Shown here: positions 46,191 to 58,116 of the stretch, piece after piece | Layout: every line of letters starts with the position of its first letter | Numbering within the stretch: the first letter of the stretch is position 1 | Source: Panicum virgatum | Lineage: Eukaryota; Streptophyta; Magnoliopsida; Poales; Poaceae | Direction of reading: 5' to 3' | DNA: 64,000 bases | NCBI RefSeq assembly: GCF_016808335.1 | Contig: NC_053153.1 | Location: 13,093,033-13,157,032 of the forward strand | Program-made: the position numbers and the translations under genes | The notes under the pieces: generated by a model | What the model saw: the letters and a program-made list of their open reading frames with translations, nothing else | What the model was told of the DNA's origin: nothing | The model's database searches: none

Positions 46191-46867
46191 TAGGTCATCT
46201 TCTTGCTGATCGGGCGGATAGCCTGCGTACCCCGCGGATAAGCACACGCCGCCAGATCCCCGCCGACGGCCTGTCCGCTCCTGCGCTCACCCGCTCCTCC
46301 TGCACTGCGCCCGCTTCTCCTGCACGCCGCGCCTCGGCCTCTGCCCGCGCGCGCTGCCCCACCACGCGCTCGTGCCCGAGCCGCTCCGGTCCTACGTCGG
46401 CTCCAAGCCGTGGTAACACTGGCACCTGCAGGGCACCGCTAATTTCCGGGCGACCGTAACAACGGGATGGTACGGTCGATTTTCCGACATCATATACTTT
46501 CTATATTTGGAAAACCGTGCCGATCCGTCCGGGCGCTATCGGTCGATTTCCGACCAGAGTACCAGACCTACCGTCTATCTATACTCCGACAGATAATGGC
46601 TCTATATGATCGTGACGTTGGAGCTCTAGGACCGCTAGGCCCGCTAGCAGATGATGTGGGCAGTGGGAATCGAAGAACGCGCCACACCCAACCCAGCGAA
46701 CGCACGCATCCCAGGACCCAAAAACCACCGGAGAATACAATTGAACAATAAACTATACACATAAAAAATTAGATACAAAATATTTATCTACGTAAAAGTT
46801 TGGTCAAAGCGTAAAGATAAAAATATAGAAAAGAGAAAAAGATAGAAAAGATAAGAAAAGAATCATG
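46191..46867. other. GC-rich then mixed intergenic segment
   Basis: 46195-46430 is GC-rich and may be another captured gene piece; no domain is recognised. 46440-46570 contains repeated CGGTCGATTTTCCGAC-like motifs, also seen at 35780. The remainder shows nothing. Confidence 0.35.
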
Positions 46868-47516
46868 AATTTTTTCTGCGTGCAGGACGCGCGTGCGGGA
46901 GCGGCGAGCTGCGGCGGCACTGGGCTGGCGGCTGCGGCATGGCGCGGGCGTTGCGGCTCGGCACACCGTGCGCCGCGTGTGTGTGCGCACGGGCAGGCTG
47001 GGGCGGTGCGCGCTCACAGGTGCGCGAGCGTGGTCGGGGCGTCGTGCGGGCGTGGTCGGGGCGGCGTGGTGCGTGGGCGCACGCGGCGCTCGGGAGCAGA
47101 GGAAGGAGAGAAGAGAAGGGAGGGGGAGGGAAAGAAAAGGAAAAGAAAAGGGGAGGGAAAAAGAAAAATAGAGAAAAGAAAAGAAAATGGAAAAGAAAAT
47201 AGGAAAAAAAAGGAAAAATGGAAAAGGAAAGGGAAAAAGAAAAAGGGAGAGAGAGAGAGGGAGATTCGCGCGGCGCTGATTGCGGCGTCGACCGCGGGGC
47301 CGGTCGGCCGCGCTCAGCGGTCGCGTGCGCGTGCTGACGAGGCCACAGGGAAAAAGGGGTCGGGGGGTGTTGGAGATCGGACGCTTGGAACAGAGAAAGA
47401 TTCCGAGAATTAAGGTTCAGGGTTTTATGCGGATTTTTGAGCTCAACGAAGATATTTTTTTGGAAAAAATATTTTAGCGCGTGATTTAAATTTTGTTAGA
47501 TTTTTGGGATGTCACA
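46868..47516 (-). repeat. Truncated LTR, inverted relative to the LTR at 48344
   Basis: On the minus strand it starts TGTGACATCCCAAAAATC (47516), then AAATCACGCGCTAAAA, then GTTGAGCTCAAAA. The LTR at 48344 shows the matching series TGTAACGTCCCGAAAAAT, AAATCATGCGCTAAAA, GTTGAGCTCAAAA. Both then have a long pyrimidine tract followed by GC-rich sequence. The plus-strand purine tract is 47097-47268. The copy breaks off near 46868. Confidence 0.65.
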
Positions 47517-48343
47517 GTTCGCTCCATCCCACGAAATCTGGCGGACAAGTTCGCTCCGCTCCGCTTTGATGTGGCGTCTCTCTCCCGTCTCTGCCCCATC
47601 TCTCTCCCATCTCTCCTCTCTGCTGTCCCATGCCCCCATCTCTCTCCCGTCTCTCCAGCCCAGCGTGCGCTCGTGCGGCGTGCCCGCGAGGAACTCCTGC
47701 AAGCTACAGCGCCAACTGCTCCTGCGGCGGCGTCTCCGCGGCCGCGCAGGCAAGTGCCGCGGCGACGGCGGCCAGCACCAGCAGCAGCTGCACAGGCGCG
47801 GCTAGGGCGGAGAAGGGCACCGGCGGCGGCCACGGTGGAGGGGGGCGCCGGCGGAGGAGGCCATGGCGGCAGCGGCGCGCAGATATAGCGGCGGAGGACA
47901 TGGTGGCGGCCGGCGCGAGGGCGGGACTGTGGTCGGCCGGCTGGCGGAGGCCGCGGATGGGGCCGGCGGGCTGAGTGCGCAGATCTGGAGGCAGCCGGTG
48001 GGAAGGCGGGACCGGCGGGCGAGGTGGACGCCGGCGGGCTTGGGCGGAGAGGGAGAAGACGTGGGAGGACCGGAGGAAGAGGATAGAGGAGATGAAAAAG
48101 TAAAAAAAAAGGTGACATGTAGGTCCATCTTTTTTACAGATGGGTCTAGTGAATAGTGGTATAATGGTGTCTAACGTCATCCGTTCTCTATTTTTTTGAC
48201 TCCACCAACCAAACAAAAAACTAGAACCAACCCAACCCCAAACTAAAAAATGAACCAAACATAGTAGAAGTTGGAGCCATCCCCAAAATGAGGGATGGAA
48301 CCAACCCAAATCACCACGTCTCGGAACCAAACACACGGCTAGA
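47517..48343. other. GC-rich spacer between opposed LTRs
   Basis: About 830 bases, very GC-rich to 48080, then AT-rich with GGTTCC/GGAACC-type motifs near 48285-48335. Long ORFs on both strands are a base-composition effect. It may be a transposon with captured sequence (weak inverted ends GTTCGCTCCATCCC / GGGATGGAACCAAC), but I cannot define it. Confidence 0.35.
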
Positions 48344-50012
48344 TGTAACGTCCCGAAAAATTTACCAAGTTAAATCATGCGCTAAAAATAATTTTCAAAA
48401 TCTCTTTCCATCGTTGAGCTCAAAACTTTCCTAAATCCCTTTCGCCCGAGATCCTGATCCCTCGAAATTATTCCCGGCAACCCGCCGTCCCGACACCGGT
48501 ACAATTCCCATCGCTTTCTTTCCCTCATTCCGCGCAACGCACTGCGCGTCGCCGACCGGCGCGCGTTCTCGTCCGGCCGCGGTCGCCGCCGCGAAATCCA
48601 CTGGCGTGATCTCCCTTTCTCTCTCTTTCCCTCTCTTTTTCTCTCCCCTTTTTGCTTTTCTTTTTCCCTTTTCTTTTTTTCCCTTTTCTTTTTCCCTCCC
48701 TCTCTCTCTCCTTCCTCCCTCTCCTCTCTGCCGCGCCCTCCCGCGTGCTGCTCGGCGCCGTGCGCCCCTGCTCGCCACCGCCGCATCACTCGCCGCTACC
48801 GCCAGTGCCGCCTTGGCGCCCAAGCCCGCACAGCACCCCGCCATCGCCGCCGGCCGCCCGCGCGCGCACTGCTCCCACGTGCACCACGCGGGCGCGCCGC
48901 TCGCCGCGCTGCCCGTCGTTCAGCAGCACCTGCCCAAGCTGACCCGTCGCCCTGTGGCCGCCTCGGCACGCCCGCCGCGTCAGCGCTGCACCACCCCGAC
49001 GACGTGGCCGCTCCGGCAGCACCCGCCCCCACACCATTAACGCCGCCCTCGGAGCTTGCCCGCCGGCCGCCCCGTGCACCGCTACCCCACCCCTCCACCG
49101 CCTTCAGCGCCTATAAAGGGACCCTCCACCTCGCCTCCGAGCTTCACAGCCACCTCCACCACCGCGCAGTCCCTCCCCGAGCTCCCAGCGCCGCCACCAC
49201 CACCACCATAGCCGCCGAGCCCCGCCGGCCACCGCGGAGCCGCCTCCTCGCTCCATCCCAACCCAAGGTGAGAGGGGCAATACAATGCCCTCGCTCCCCT
49301 CATCGTTTCCCCCCTCCCCATGGCCACCGCCGCGCCCCGCAGCGCCGCCGCCACAAACGCCGGCCGCCGGCCGCCGCCGTGGCGCCGTCTCCACGGGCTG
49401 CCTCCGCCCGAATTAGGGGGGATCGATCCCTCGCGAGCCCCTCTCTCTTTCCCCTCTAGCTCCGGCAGCCGCCGTGCCCTGGCTCGCCGGCCCAGGCCGC
49501 CGCCGGCGCCCCCCCTGTTCTGCTGGAAGAGAGGAGGGAGAAGAAAGGGCTATTTTGCCCAAAAGCCCCTCCCTTTCCTTCTATTCTTTAAAGAACCCTT
49601 TCCCTTTATGTTATTTTTCCAAAGGAAACCCCCATGTTCTCCATAATTAAGAGTTAGTCCCTCTGCCATATAGAAATAATTATGAATAGATCCTTACCCT
49701 TTCCGAGAATAACCCCGATATTTCCAAATATCAGAATCAAGTCCTTTTCTTTCCAAAACTATTTACAAACAGGTCCCTGAGTCCTTATTTAACTCCTGAA
49801 CCCCTCTTTAATCCGTCATTTCATGCGCCAAAAATCCTCTGATCGACCTGAAACTTTGCCACGCCATTTCTAGCATAATTTCGGCCATGGAATTAGAACA
49901 CCACCCAAAAATATTACTCATATCTCTATATCTTAATTGTTCCCGATTCGAGCTCAACGATAAAATCTTCATTTCTTTTTCTTGATTGTGTGCTTACTTG
50001 TGTGCGTCGTAG

Positions 50013-50164
50013 ATCACGGTGAGAATGAGGGAGAACCCGTTGACGAGTAGTACCGCGAGCAAGTGAACGAGGACCAGTTCTGCGACCCCGAACCCAAAGG
50101 ACAGTACCTCGGTCAGGACTTCCCGGAAGGCTTTGAGAACGGCAAGTTCAATCTCATCCTTTGA
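50013..50164 (+). pseudogene. LTR-internal acidic mini-exon, family A
   Basis: After a good acceptor (CGTCGTAG/ATCACGG) the frame reads HGENEGEPVDE, a TAG (50048-50050), then YREQVNEDQFCDPEPKGQYL and GQDFPEGFENGKFN, ending at 50164. The end FENGKFN lines up with FEEGKYNMNN of the exons at 56114-56207 and 63435-63525 in the other long-LTR family, and both have a possible GGCAA/GT donor there. A further acidic run, EDPDFIPEDVE-stop, lies at 52545-52579; the splice phase linking them is not certain. Function unknown. Confidence 0.45.
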
Positions 50165-50806
50165 TGCATATTTTGTCCCAGTTTTATAAACACAACCTAT
50201 TGGCCTATTTTACAAAACTGCATATGTTTTGCCTGCTGAAAACATGGTTGGATAGCCACACCTAGATTTTTTATAACCATTCCTTGACCACCTAGATTAA
50301 TGTCTGAATATGATTTATTCTGTTTGGATGTTAATCGCTGCTAGAACGCTTAGGACCTCAAACCCGGTACGACTTGTTTTATAAAAGAAAAATGTGTGAG
50401 TGTGTGGGAAGGGAAAATGTGAAATTTTCGAAAAGATGGGTAAGATGGGATGGATGCCACTTCTTTGTGAATTGCCGAAAGGTGTGCTCGTACCTGTGTG
50501 GTTGAGCAAAGTTGGGAGATATCCATCTTGTCACAATTAAGGACCGAGTTGATGTGTCATCTTGCCTAACTCCACTATCGTGCAAACCACTCGACCGTTG
50601 TATGGGCAACGGCACAGCATAAACCCCACTAGTTAGTCTGATAGCCATCAGGAGAGCTGAGAGCAATGGGTGACTAAGGAGAAGGGATAACCTCTGTGTG
50701 ACTTATGCCCCGGTTAAACCTCGGAGATAGGTCAATGGCCCCTTGGTGGATCCTGTGGTGGCTAGTCAAATCAAGCTAAGGTGGGTAATGGCTTTGTTGG
50801 GATCTG

Positions 50807-52072
50807 TGTAGGAATATGGGGTAGCAAAAACAAAAAAATTCTACCACATAAACCAGGATTATTGCAGTTATAGATCACGGGATTACCACTAGACGTGCGG
50901 TTGCGGAACTTCTGTAGCGCGTCGGTGTAGTGCAGATGGAAGCCGGCAGTGCAGTTGCGTGAACCTCCTCACGAATGGCTCATCCTTGTGTAGCAAGCGC
51001 AGCACCTCCACGAAGTCCACACGTACGGGAAGAAGCTTCGCACTCCGGATTGCTAGATCTGCGAGAACGAACAAGGGCTAGATGCACGAGGAAGAGGAAC
51101 AGGCAGGGGGCGCTACTGTAGCGCGTTGTTACTGTTCATATAGTCCCTTAGGTGGGCTGCCTTGGGCCCCACCTTGGGTGCCCCCTTTTGGGCCTAAATG
51201 GCCAATTAGTGCACCTAAGCCCAGTCTAATTCGGATCTCATCCTTATCAGGCTTTTTTCCCTTAAGTGTGTGACCCTATGGGCTCATATGCGAATAGACA
51301 TGGCCCGAATACTCTTATTCAGCCCAATAGTAGACGGTGGCCTCTAGCAAGACATGTCAACTCCTATACGCACACAAAGATCATATCATACGAGCCGCCA
51401 CAATATCATATACATGTTGTTCCCTTTGCCTCACGATATTTGGTCTAGCTTAAAGCCGACCACTCTTTCTCGATCCTGTGATTCGGAATCCTTGATTAAC
51501 TCTTAACCCCAGCATGGCCATGCATTTCCTGATCCGAATCACTCGAGGGGCCTAGAGATATCTCTCTCTTGTAGAGAGGGGCAAATCCCATCTTGACCGA
51601 CTATGTCTCACAGCATGCTTTTTGATAGACCCGAAAGTCATCTTTATGACTACCCTGTTACGGTGCAGCGTTTGATGGCTCCTAAGTAAGTCAGTTCATA
51701 TCTTGAGTACATACGACGATCTCAGGTCTTAGGACACAGCGTACAAATTGTGTAATGAGAAGTCATCATCTCGTGTTGGGTCAGTTCAGTCTCATGTCTC
51801 ACATGAGCCCACATTATTAGTTTGACATCCCCATGTCAATGACTTGTGAAACGTAGTCAATCAACTAATACATGTGCTAGTCTAATTTTCATGTGTGTCC
51901 TCACATGAACTCCGACTAGGAACATTTTAGAATATTCATACAAGTATAGAGTTTCACAAATACTTCACATAAGTATTAATCAATACAAGTTGTCATCCAT
52001 GAATATTCAAGGTACACTTTATTAACCATGAATACAAGGAAATATGATTGCCTATAGGCCATATTTCCAACA
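50807..52072 (-). mobile_element. Solo LTR, Angela/BARE-like Copia
   Basis: TGTAGGAATATGG to CCATATTTCCAACA, 1266 bases, with the perfect TSD ATCTG (50802-50806; 52073-52077). On the minus strand it starts TGTTGGAAATATGGCCTATA, the typical start of Angela-type LTRs. No internal region, so it is a solo LTR nested inside the longer one. Confidence 0.88.
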
Positions 52073-52951
52073 ATCTGCACCGACACTAAGGTGTTCGTGC
52101 TGTGGTACCCCGCTTGTGGGTAAAGTTGCACACCTCTGCAGAGTTAAAAATCTATTCGAATAGTCGTGCCCACGGTACTGGGTGAGTTACGGTTTGGTCA
52201 CACAACTAGTGTTTCTTCTGGGAATGGATGGGTTAGCGTGAGTTATTTTGGAAAAATGTCCGGCAGTTGTGCCGTGTGCTACGGCGGATGAGGAGTCTGG
52301 TAGCAATTTAAACCTTGGATCCTGTGTGGATCAACCCTATGTGTTACTCAGTGCAAGATATTGGCTTTTGAAAACCCCTTTCTTTCAAATAAACCCATGC
52401 ATAAAAATTAGCTTTCCGCAAATTAAACTCTAGCCTTATCCTTGGTTTACTCTGTGCATTATATTCTGTTTATACCCCTCCGTGAGTGTGGTTGGACTTG
52501 TTGAGTACGTTTGTACTCACGCATTTTCTAATTTTTACAGAGGAAGATCCAGACTTCATTCCCGAAGACGTTGAGTAGGGGTTCTGTCCTGCACCCAACC
52601 TTGCCTGTGGATAGGGTCACCCGCAGGAAGCTCCGTATGGCGCAAGACTCTGAAAACCTCTTCGTAGTTAATATCGTTGTGTGGGTTTTAGTTGTTATCC
52701 TCGCGATAGTGGCACTTCACTGCCCATTACTATATAGAGTTGTACGGTGATGTACCATCTAATATAATAAATGTGTTATTAGCCTCCTGGGACTGATACT
52801 TGTATCACATTTAAGTCTTCTCTTATGAGGGAACGCTTGACTAGTGTACAAGACGGAGAGAAGATGGGAAGTCACGAGCAGGGAGGCAGGCAGGAGCAGG
52901 TCAAAACTCGAAAGAGGAAGTCCAGATTCTAAAGCAAAAACAAGACTACTA

Positions 52952-53151
52952 GGGCATCCGCAGCGATCGACGATTTGCCCGGCGATTTGATTTTTTTAAT
53001 CGATGAACAGTGGTTGTAGAGCCTACACGCTTGCCGATGTTGTCTCCTCTCTCAGGCACGCTCGTCCACGCCCACGCCCCCGCCGGTACTGTGTCGAGCT
53101 TGTTTGAGCCGGCGACGTCGCTAGCACTGGCTAGGACCATTGCGGGTGGCC
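52952..53151. mobile_element. Tourist-like MITE
   Basis: Ends GGGCATCCGCAGCG and inverted GGCCACCCGCAATGG, 200 bases, flanked by CTA / TTA, consistent with a three-base PIF/Harbinger duplication with one change. No coding capacity. Confidence 0.6.
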
Positions 53152-53314
53152 TTAAAATACTTGTTGGGCTGTTTCTTAGGGCGGCCGGGGCCCACCTGGC
53201 CCACCCTTTTGATCCACCATGAGAATAGCTTTAACTAAATTCTTTATTTTTGTCGGGTGCCACGATTAGGGACACCCTAATCGGGGTACTAAGATCGCTT
53301 TAAATACGAACACC

Positions 53315-54690
53315 TGTTAAGGCGACTAGGCCCACAAAGGCCCACGGCCTGCTTCCCGTCCGGAAAAAAGGAAAGGACTCAAAGAAGCCCAGCACGCGGC
53401 CCATTCGCATCCCCCTCGAACCCGCGAAACGATCTCCGCCTCGCTCGAGGGTAGCGGATCTACCCTCGAGCGGGTGACTCATCTTCCGCCTCGCTCGAGG
53501 GCTCCCTCGGGACCCTCGATCACGCAACACACCTCCGCCTCGCTCGAGGGTAGCGGATCTACCCTTGAGCGGGTGACTCATCTCCGCCTCGCTCGAGGCC
53601 GTCTCTCGGCACAAGGGACAAACGGCCCCGCCGCCCAACCGCTCGCCGTATGAAGGCATTAAATGCCAGCCACTCCGCCACGGCACCCAGGACAGGCGGT
53701 GTCAGACTGCCACTCCCACAGTGGATGTGACCGGGGTCCCATCTGCTGACTTTGGTCACCGCTCCGCCGCCCCAGTTGCTGTAGCAACACTGTGGGACCT
53801 GTGATGCGGGACAAGACAGGCCCGGCACTGCTCCCGTACTGTTCTGCCGACACCGGCCATCCGGACTCACCTCCCACTGGGGAAGGGGTCCGGTGATGTC
53901 ACGTGTCCTTCCGAGAGGGGCACCCAGCACGCACGGGCGGAGTCCCGGACCTCCCCCCTTGTGGAGTCCGGGACCTCCGCGCGTCCCCAGGACCTCCTAG
54001 TATGCACGCCCAGACTCCGACCAGGGAGCCCGGGGCCGCCACGCATCCCACTGCCGTTGGTGCATGCAGGACCCTAGTCCGCAGGGCCCACCGAACGCCG
54101 CCGCGCCGTATATAGAAGACCATACATCAGCGACGACTACGCCGCCTGCAGGGGCTGGCAAAACGACCGGCGCAATCTTCGCAGAACCAAGGACGAAATC
54201 CAGGACGACAACAACGCGCTCCGCCTTCCCACAGTGTACTTCCTACAGTATCCGACCACTGTACCCCGCGATTCAGGGGAAAACGACGACTTTCATGCCC
54301 CCACTCATGTGCACCGCCCCTCCTTGTGACTATAAAAGGAGGAGGCGGGCTTCCTTTAGCCAGGCGGCTGGCTGGCTGGTCTCTCGCTCTCTGGCTTCTC
54401 TCTTCCAAGAGGACGTTCAGAGACTACGGAGCACTCATCTCAGCCGACTACACTTCTAGCAGAGACTTGGGAGCTTCCCTCCCTCTCTCGCCTTGCTTGT
54501 ATCCCCTGCTACAAGCACTCCGGGTGCAAGATAATATAGTGCCCTCGCACACCCCCTTTGCTGGACGTACGGCCCCGCGGCCGGAACCAGGATAAACCGT
54601 GCGTTACTGTGTTGCCTCTTGCATCATTATCTGGGACGAGGAAGCACGCCGCATTTACTAGTTGGGATCCGGCCCCCCTGGGTCGGGACA
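53315..54690 (+). repeat. 5' LTR of the Tat element
   Basis: TGTTAAGGCGACTAGG to GGGTCGGGACA, about 1376 bases, followed eight bases later by the primer site. It holds four copies of CCGCCTCGCTCGAGG, two of which extend into a hairpin CTCGAGGGTAG-CGGAT-CTACCCTCGAG (53444-53470; 53543-53569, one mismatch). A TATA box CTATAAAAGG lies near 54330. Confidence 0.75.
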
Positions 54691-54942
54691 CCGATAGTTG
54701 GCGCGCCAGGTAGGGGCAAGCGGCGTGATATTTTTCTCTCTTTTTCCCATTTGATCCATCAGGGATGGCGGGCAGATCCAGCCCATACCCCATGGGCGTT
54801 TCGGATCCGTTTCTAGCGGGAAGCGTGATCTCGTTCGGGAGTCTCGAGTTCAGAGCAACCAGCAACGGTTACCTCATGCAGCTCCTCTCGCCCGGACGCA
54901 ACCCCGTCACCCCGACTTCACCAGCCCGGTGCAACAGGCGCA

Positions 54943-57900
54943 TGTAACACCCGGTTTATAAAAGGACATAAACCGAGCAATCATATACGTGCCAGGATCA
55001 AGTCACACGTATATACAACAGAATGAACAGTATATCACAGCACATATCACGTATATACAACAGAATGAACACGTATATCCCTCGCGTCGGCAGGAACTGA
55101 GCAGCAGTAGCGTATCCAAGAGGAAAAAGTAGAGAAGAGGCAAGGGTGAGTACACAACTTGTACTCAACAAGTATAACACAAACTATGAGGCTCTAAGGT
55201 TGGCTGACTCAACTGCATTAGCTTTTAAGTCTTGGCAAAATTTTATTATAGTTATTTACTACGAGTTGATGAATTACCATTAACCCAGTTACATAGTAAT
55301 TAATCAGAATTAATCATGTTACTACTGAGAACCAAACCACAACCATACCAAAACCCCGAGAGGCACCCCCTCGTCGGAAGGAGCTAACTCCACTAATCAA
55401 AAGGAGGATCTGGGCCGCTCATAACTGTGAGCACGGCTAGTATACCAGTTTTACACTCTGCAGAGGTTGCACATCTTTACCCACAAGTCGTGAGCTACGC
55501 TAGTTGTTCATCACACTTCCTTAGGTGAGATGACTAGCGACTCACTACGAGGACTTTACAAAGAATCTCGTTGGTAAGGAGTAACCGCAAGGGTCGGATC
55601 GGCGACTATGGAGCAGGTCTAGTGGGCGTCATCGACGAGACCACTCAGTACGAGGGACATAGAAGCTTACCACCCTTGCCCCGTCGGTAAGTTATTCCAA
55701 ACCAAAAAGACCTAATTATTACGCCAAGACCGTCTCATTCCAGTCTTGTGGTAGCGCTGTTGTCCCAGGTTGTCGCTCTATGAACCGGTCCTTATGGAGA
55801 GTGGCCAACTAGGCAGTAAGCACCGTGCTGGCCCCCTAAACCATGTTTCTAACAAAACCACTTTTAAGGAGAAGTGAGCCACTCAAGCCACACAGAGGGC
55901 CACTCTCAGAATTAAGTTGCATATACCATTAATCAAATTAATTTAAAAGGACCATTATGTGTTATAGCGCGGCACCTAACACAACTAACCAAAATGCAAC
56001 CCAAGGGATATATATATAAAGGATATAAAGTGGCTAGGAAATGCTTATAGGCATACAGTATTAAAATGCAGTATGAAAGTGTATTTAAAAGTGATAGGTT
56101 GTTCATGTTATACTTGCCTTCCTCGTACTGCTCCTGCTGCTGCTCAAAGTGCTCGGAAGACTGCTGCTCCGGGTACTGGTACTGGGGCTCCTCAGATGGA
56201 TCAGCGTCTACTCACGAACACATGGGCCAAAACAAGGCACAACAATAAGCATACAAGCAAACACTAACAAAAACTAAGAAAAAGTACATCAATACATAAA
56301 AATAGCACACTAAACAGGTCTAAAACTATTCTACGCATTACAACGATCGCGTGGATATAAAGAACGCCTAAAACGGAGTTAAAACGCATATTCTAGGCCA
56401 AAAACAAGTTCTAGGGGCTTATTTGTAATAAAAACATGGTTCCAGGGACTTTTCTGATAAAACCGAGGGCCTAAACATAATTAACCATTAAATCTAAGGG
56501 CTAGCGTGCAAAAGACCAGGTGCTGGACGGCGGGTTCAATTTTAAAGAAGCTTAGGGGGTCAAACGCTAAAAACAGGACCTCTGCGTAATTATTTTTGAA
56601 TAAGATCGGACTGCGGGTTGATTCTAACAAAACCGGGGGTCTCTTTAGAAAAAAAGACAGGCCGAACCGGTTCCTTGGATCCAGGCCGTTGGATCTCGAT
56701 CCGTCGGTCCCGGGCGAAAGGGTACGTGGGATCTAATCCTGGGCGTTTGCTTCGGATCTGACGGCGGGGAGCCATCGTGGCCTACAGCGGCGGCGGGGAT
56801 CGCCGGGAACAGGGCTCCCGCTGCGGCGGGCTCGTCGGAGATGCCCAATCCGGCATTCCGGGGGCTATTTGGGATGGGGTTTGGCCGTGCAGCTCTATTG
56901 CGGCATGGGTAATCCACGGGTGTGCTCAGATAAGAGGATTTGGGGCTCGGGACATGGGTGCGGCAGCGCAGGCGGCGAACCTCGCTGGGGTGCGGCGCGC
57001 AGGGTCCTCGGGGTGGCCTACAGGCTCTAGTATCTAACGCAAAAGAGAGAGGAGGTGGAGACGGTCCTCACCGTGGCCCGAATCGGGCGGATAGGAAGCG
57101 CAGCGGGGTTGGGGGTGAGGTACGGCGGCGCGGCGTGGACCGGCGTTCGCGGAGGAGGGCGCTGCTGGGGTCGAAGTCGAGGAAGGAGAAGTCGACGGCG
57201 CTCCTGACTCCAAGGCGAAGTCGTGGCGTCGACTTGCGGAGGCGGAGCGGTGGCGGAAGAGCATGTCCACGGCGGCACAGGTTCTCTGCTCCGGCTCCGG
57301 GAACACGGGCGGCACGGCTAGGGTTTTGGGGCAGCGGTGGGGTGGAATGAGGTGCAGGGGGTCCGCGGGCTGGTTTAAGAAGGGGCGCCAGGGATCTTGG
57401 GGGGCGCGCCCGAATAGGAAGGTCGCCGGAGATCATGGGGACGCGGCGCGGCCGTTGCGCGGCGAGGAAGGTGGAGCTGACGGGTGGGGCCGCTCGGTCA
57501 GTGGCGGAGCAGGCGAGTGTGGTGCGGGTGAGCAGCGCCGACAGGTGGGCCCGGATGCGCAGGGAGAGGAGTGGGGCGCGGGCGGGCGAGCGCGCGTTGC
57601 GGGTGCCGGGCTGCCAGGTGGGCCGGCTGGGTCGCGTCGCTTGGGCGCGCCTCTGCGGTGAGCGGGCAAGCGCTGGGCCTAGCGGGGATGGCAGCGCGCG
57701 AGTGAGTTGGGGTGTGGGCACTGGGCTGAGGGTGAGAGCGGGTTGGGCTGCTCGCGAGCGGGCCCGGGGAGGAAAGGGAGCTGGGCCAGGAGGGGAGAGG
57801 GTGGGCCGCTTCGGTTTGCTGGGTTGGGTTGCCATTTGGGCTTTGGGCTGGTTTGGGGTTTGGGTTCTTTCCTATTTCTAAACACTCTCAAAACTATTTG

Positions 57901-58116
57901 AATTCAAACTGAATTTGAATTCAAACCCTATGCACTCAACCAATTAAAAATATGCACCAGCATGAATGCACACACATTTTAACCCAATGATAAATTTTAA
58001 TTACTTGAGGATCAAAAGTAGATTAAATGCAAGACTAAACACCATAAACCTAAGAAATTTAATTAAAGCCAATTAAATTTATTATTAAATACTGAAATTT
58101 GAATTAGGGTGTTACA
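54943..58116 (-). mobile_element. Solo LTR of a 3.2-kb LTR family, copy 1
   Basis: Starts TGTAACACCCGG and ends GGGTGTTACA, with TSD GCGCA / GCGCT (54938-54942; 58117-58121). The layout suggests minus-strand transcription: AT-rich promoter side at the right, a very GC-rich zone (56800-57830), then the acidic mini-exon at 56207-56114. It interrupts Tat gag in frame. Near 55025-55080 about 180 bases present in copy 2 are replaced by a short duplicated filler. Long ORFs in the GC-rich zone on both strands look like composition effects. Confidence 0.82.
56114..56207 (-). CDS. LTR-internal acidic mini-exon, family B copy 1
   Basis: On the minus strand, after the acceptor GTAG/ACGCTG, the frame encodes DPSEEPQYQYPEQQSSEHF and then EQQQEQYEEGK, ending at a possible donor GGCAA/GTATAA. 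No stop. Copy 2 (63525-63435) has the same exon with substitutions and one CAG codon fewer, so the indel keeps frame. Rich in Glu/Gln/Tyr. Function unknown; not matched to any family I know. Confidence 0.45.

Larger units (their letters stand above)
48344..52840 (+). mobile_element. Long solo LTR (about 3.2 kb without insert)
   Basis: From TGTAACGTCCCG to GGGAACGCTTGA, flanked by CTAGA (48339-48343) and CTAGT (52841-52845), a TSD with one mismatch. A pyrimidine tract lies at 48610-48730, a TATA box CCTATAAAGG near 49112 and a possible first-exon donor CCCAAG/GTGAGA at 49263. A short acidic exon (50013-50164) and a second acidic stretch ending in TAG (52545-52579) follow. An Angela-like solo LTR is nested at 50807-52072. 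No primer site or pol follows. This is a common type of very long grass LTR of non-autonomous elements. Confidence 0.7.

Noticed and set aside
47486..48336. Two 210-codon minus-strand ORFs
   Set aside because: GC-rich spacer, Ala/Pro/Arg-rich, overlapping plus-strand ORFs of similar quality; no homology recognised.
57068..57835. 255-codon minus-strand ORF (and overlapping plus-strand ORFs) in the GC-rich part of the 3.2-kb LTR
   Set aside because: Low-complexity Ala/Pro/Arg composition, open in several frames at once, no domain; explained by very high GC content.
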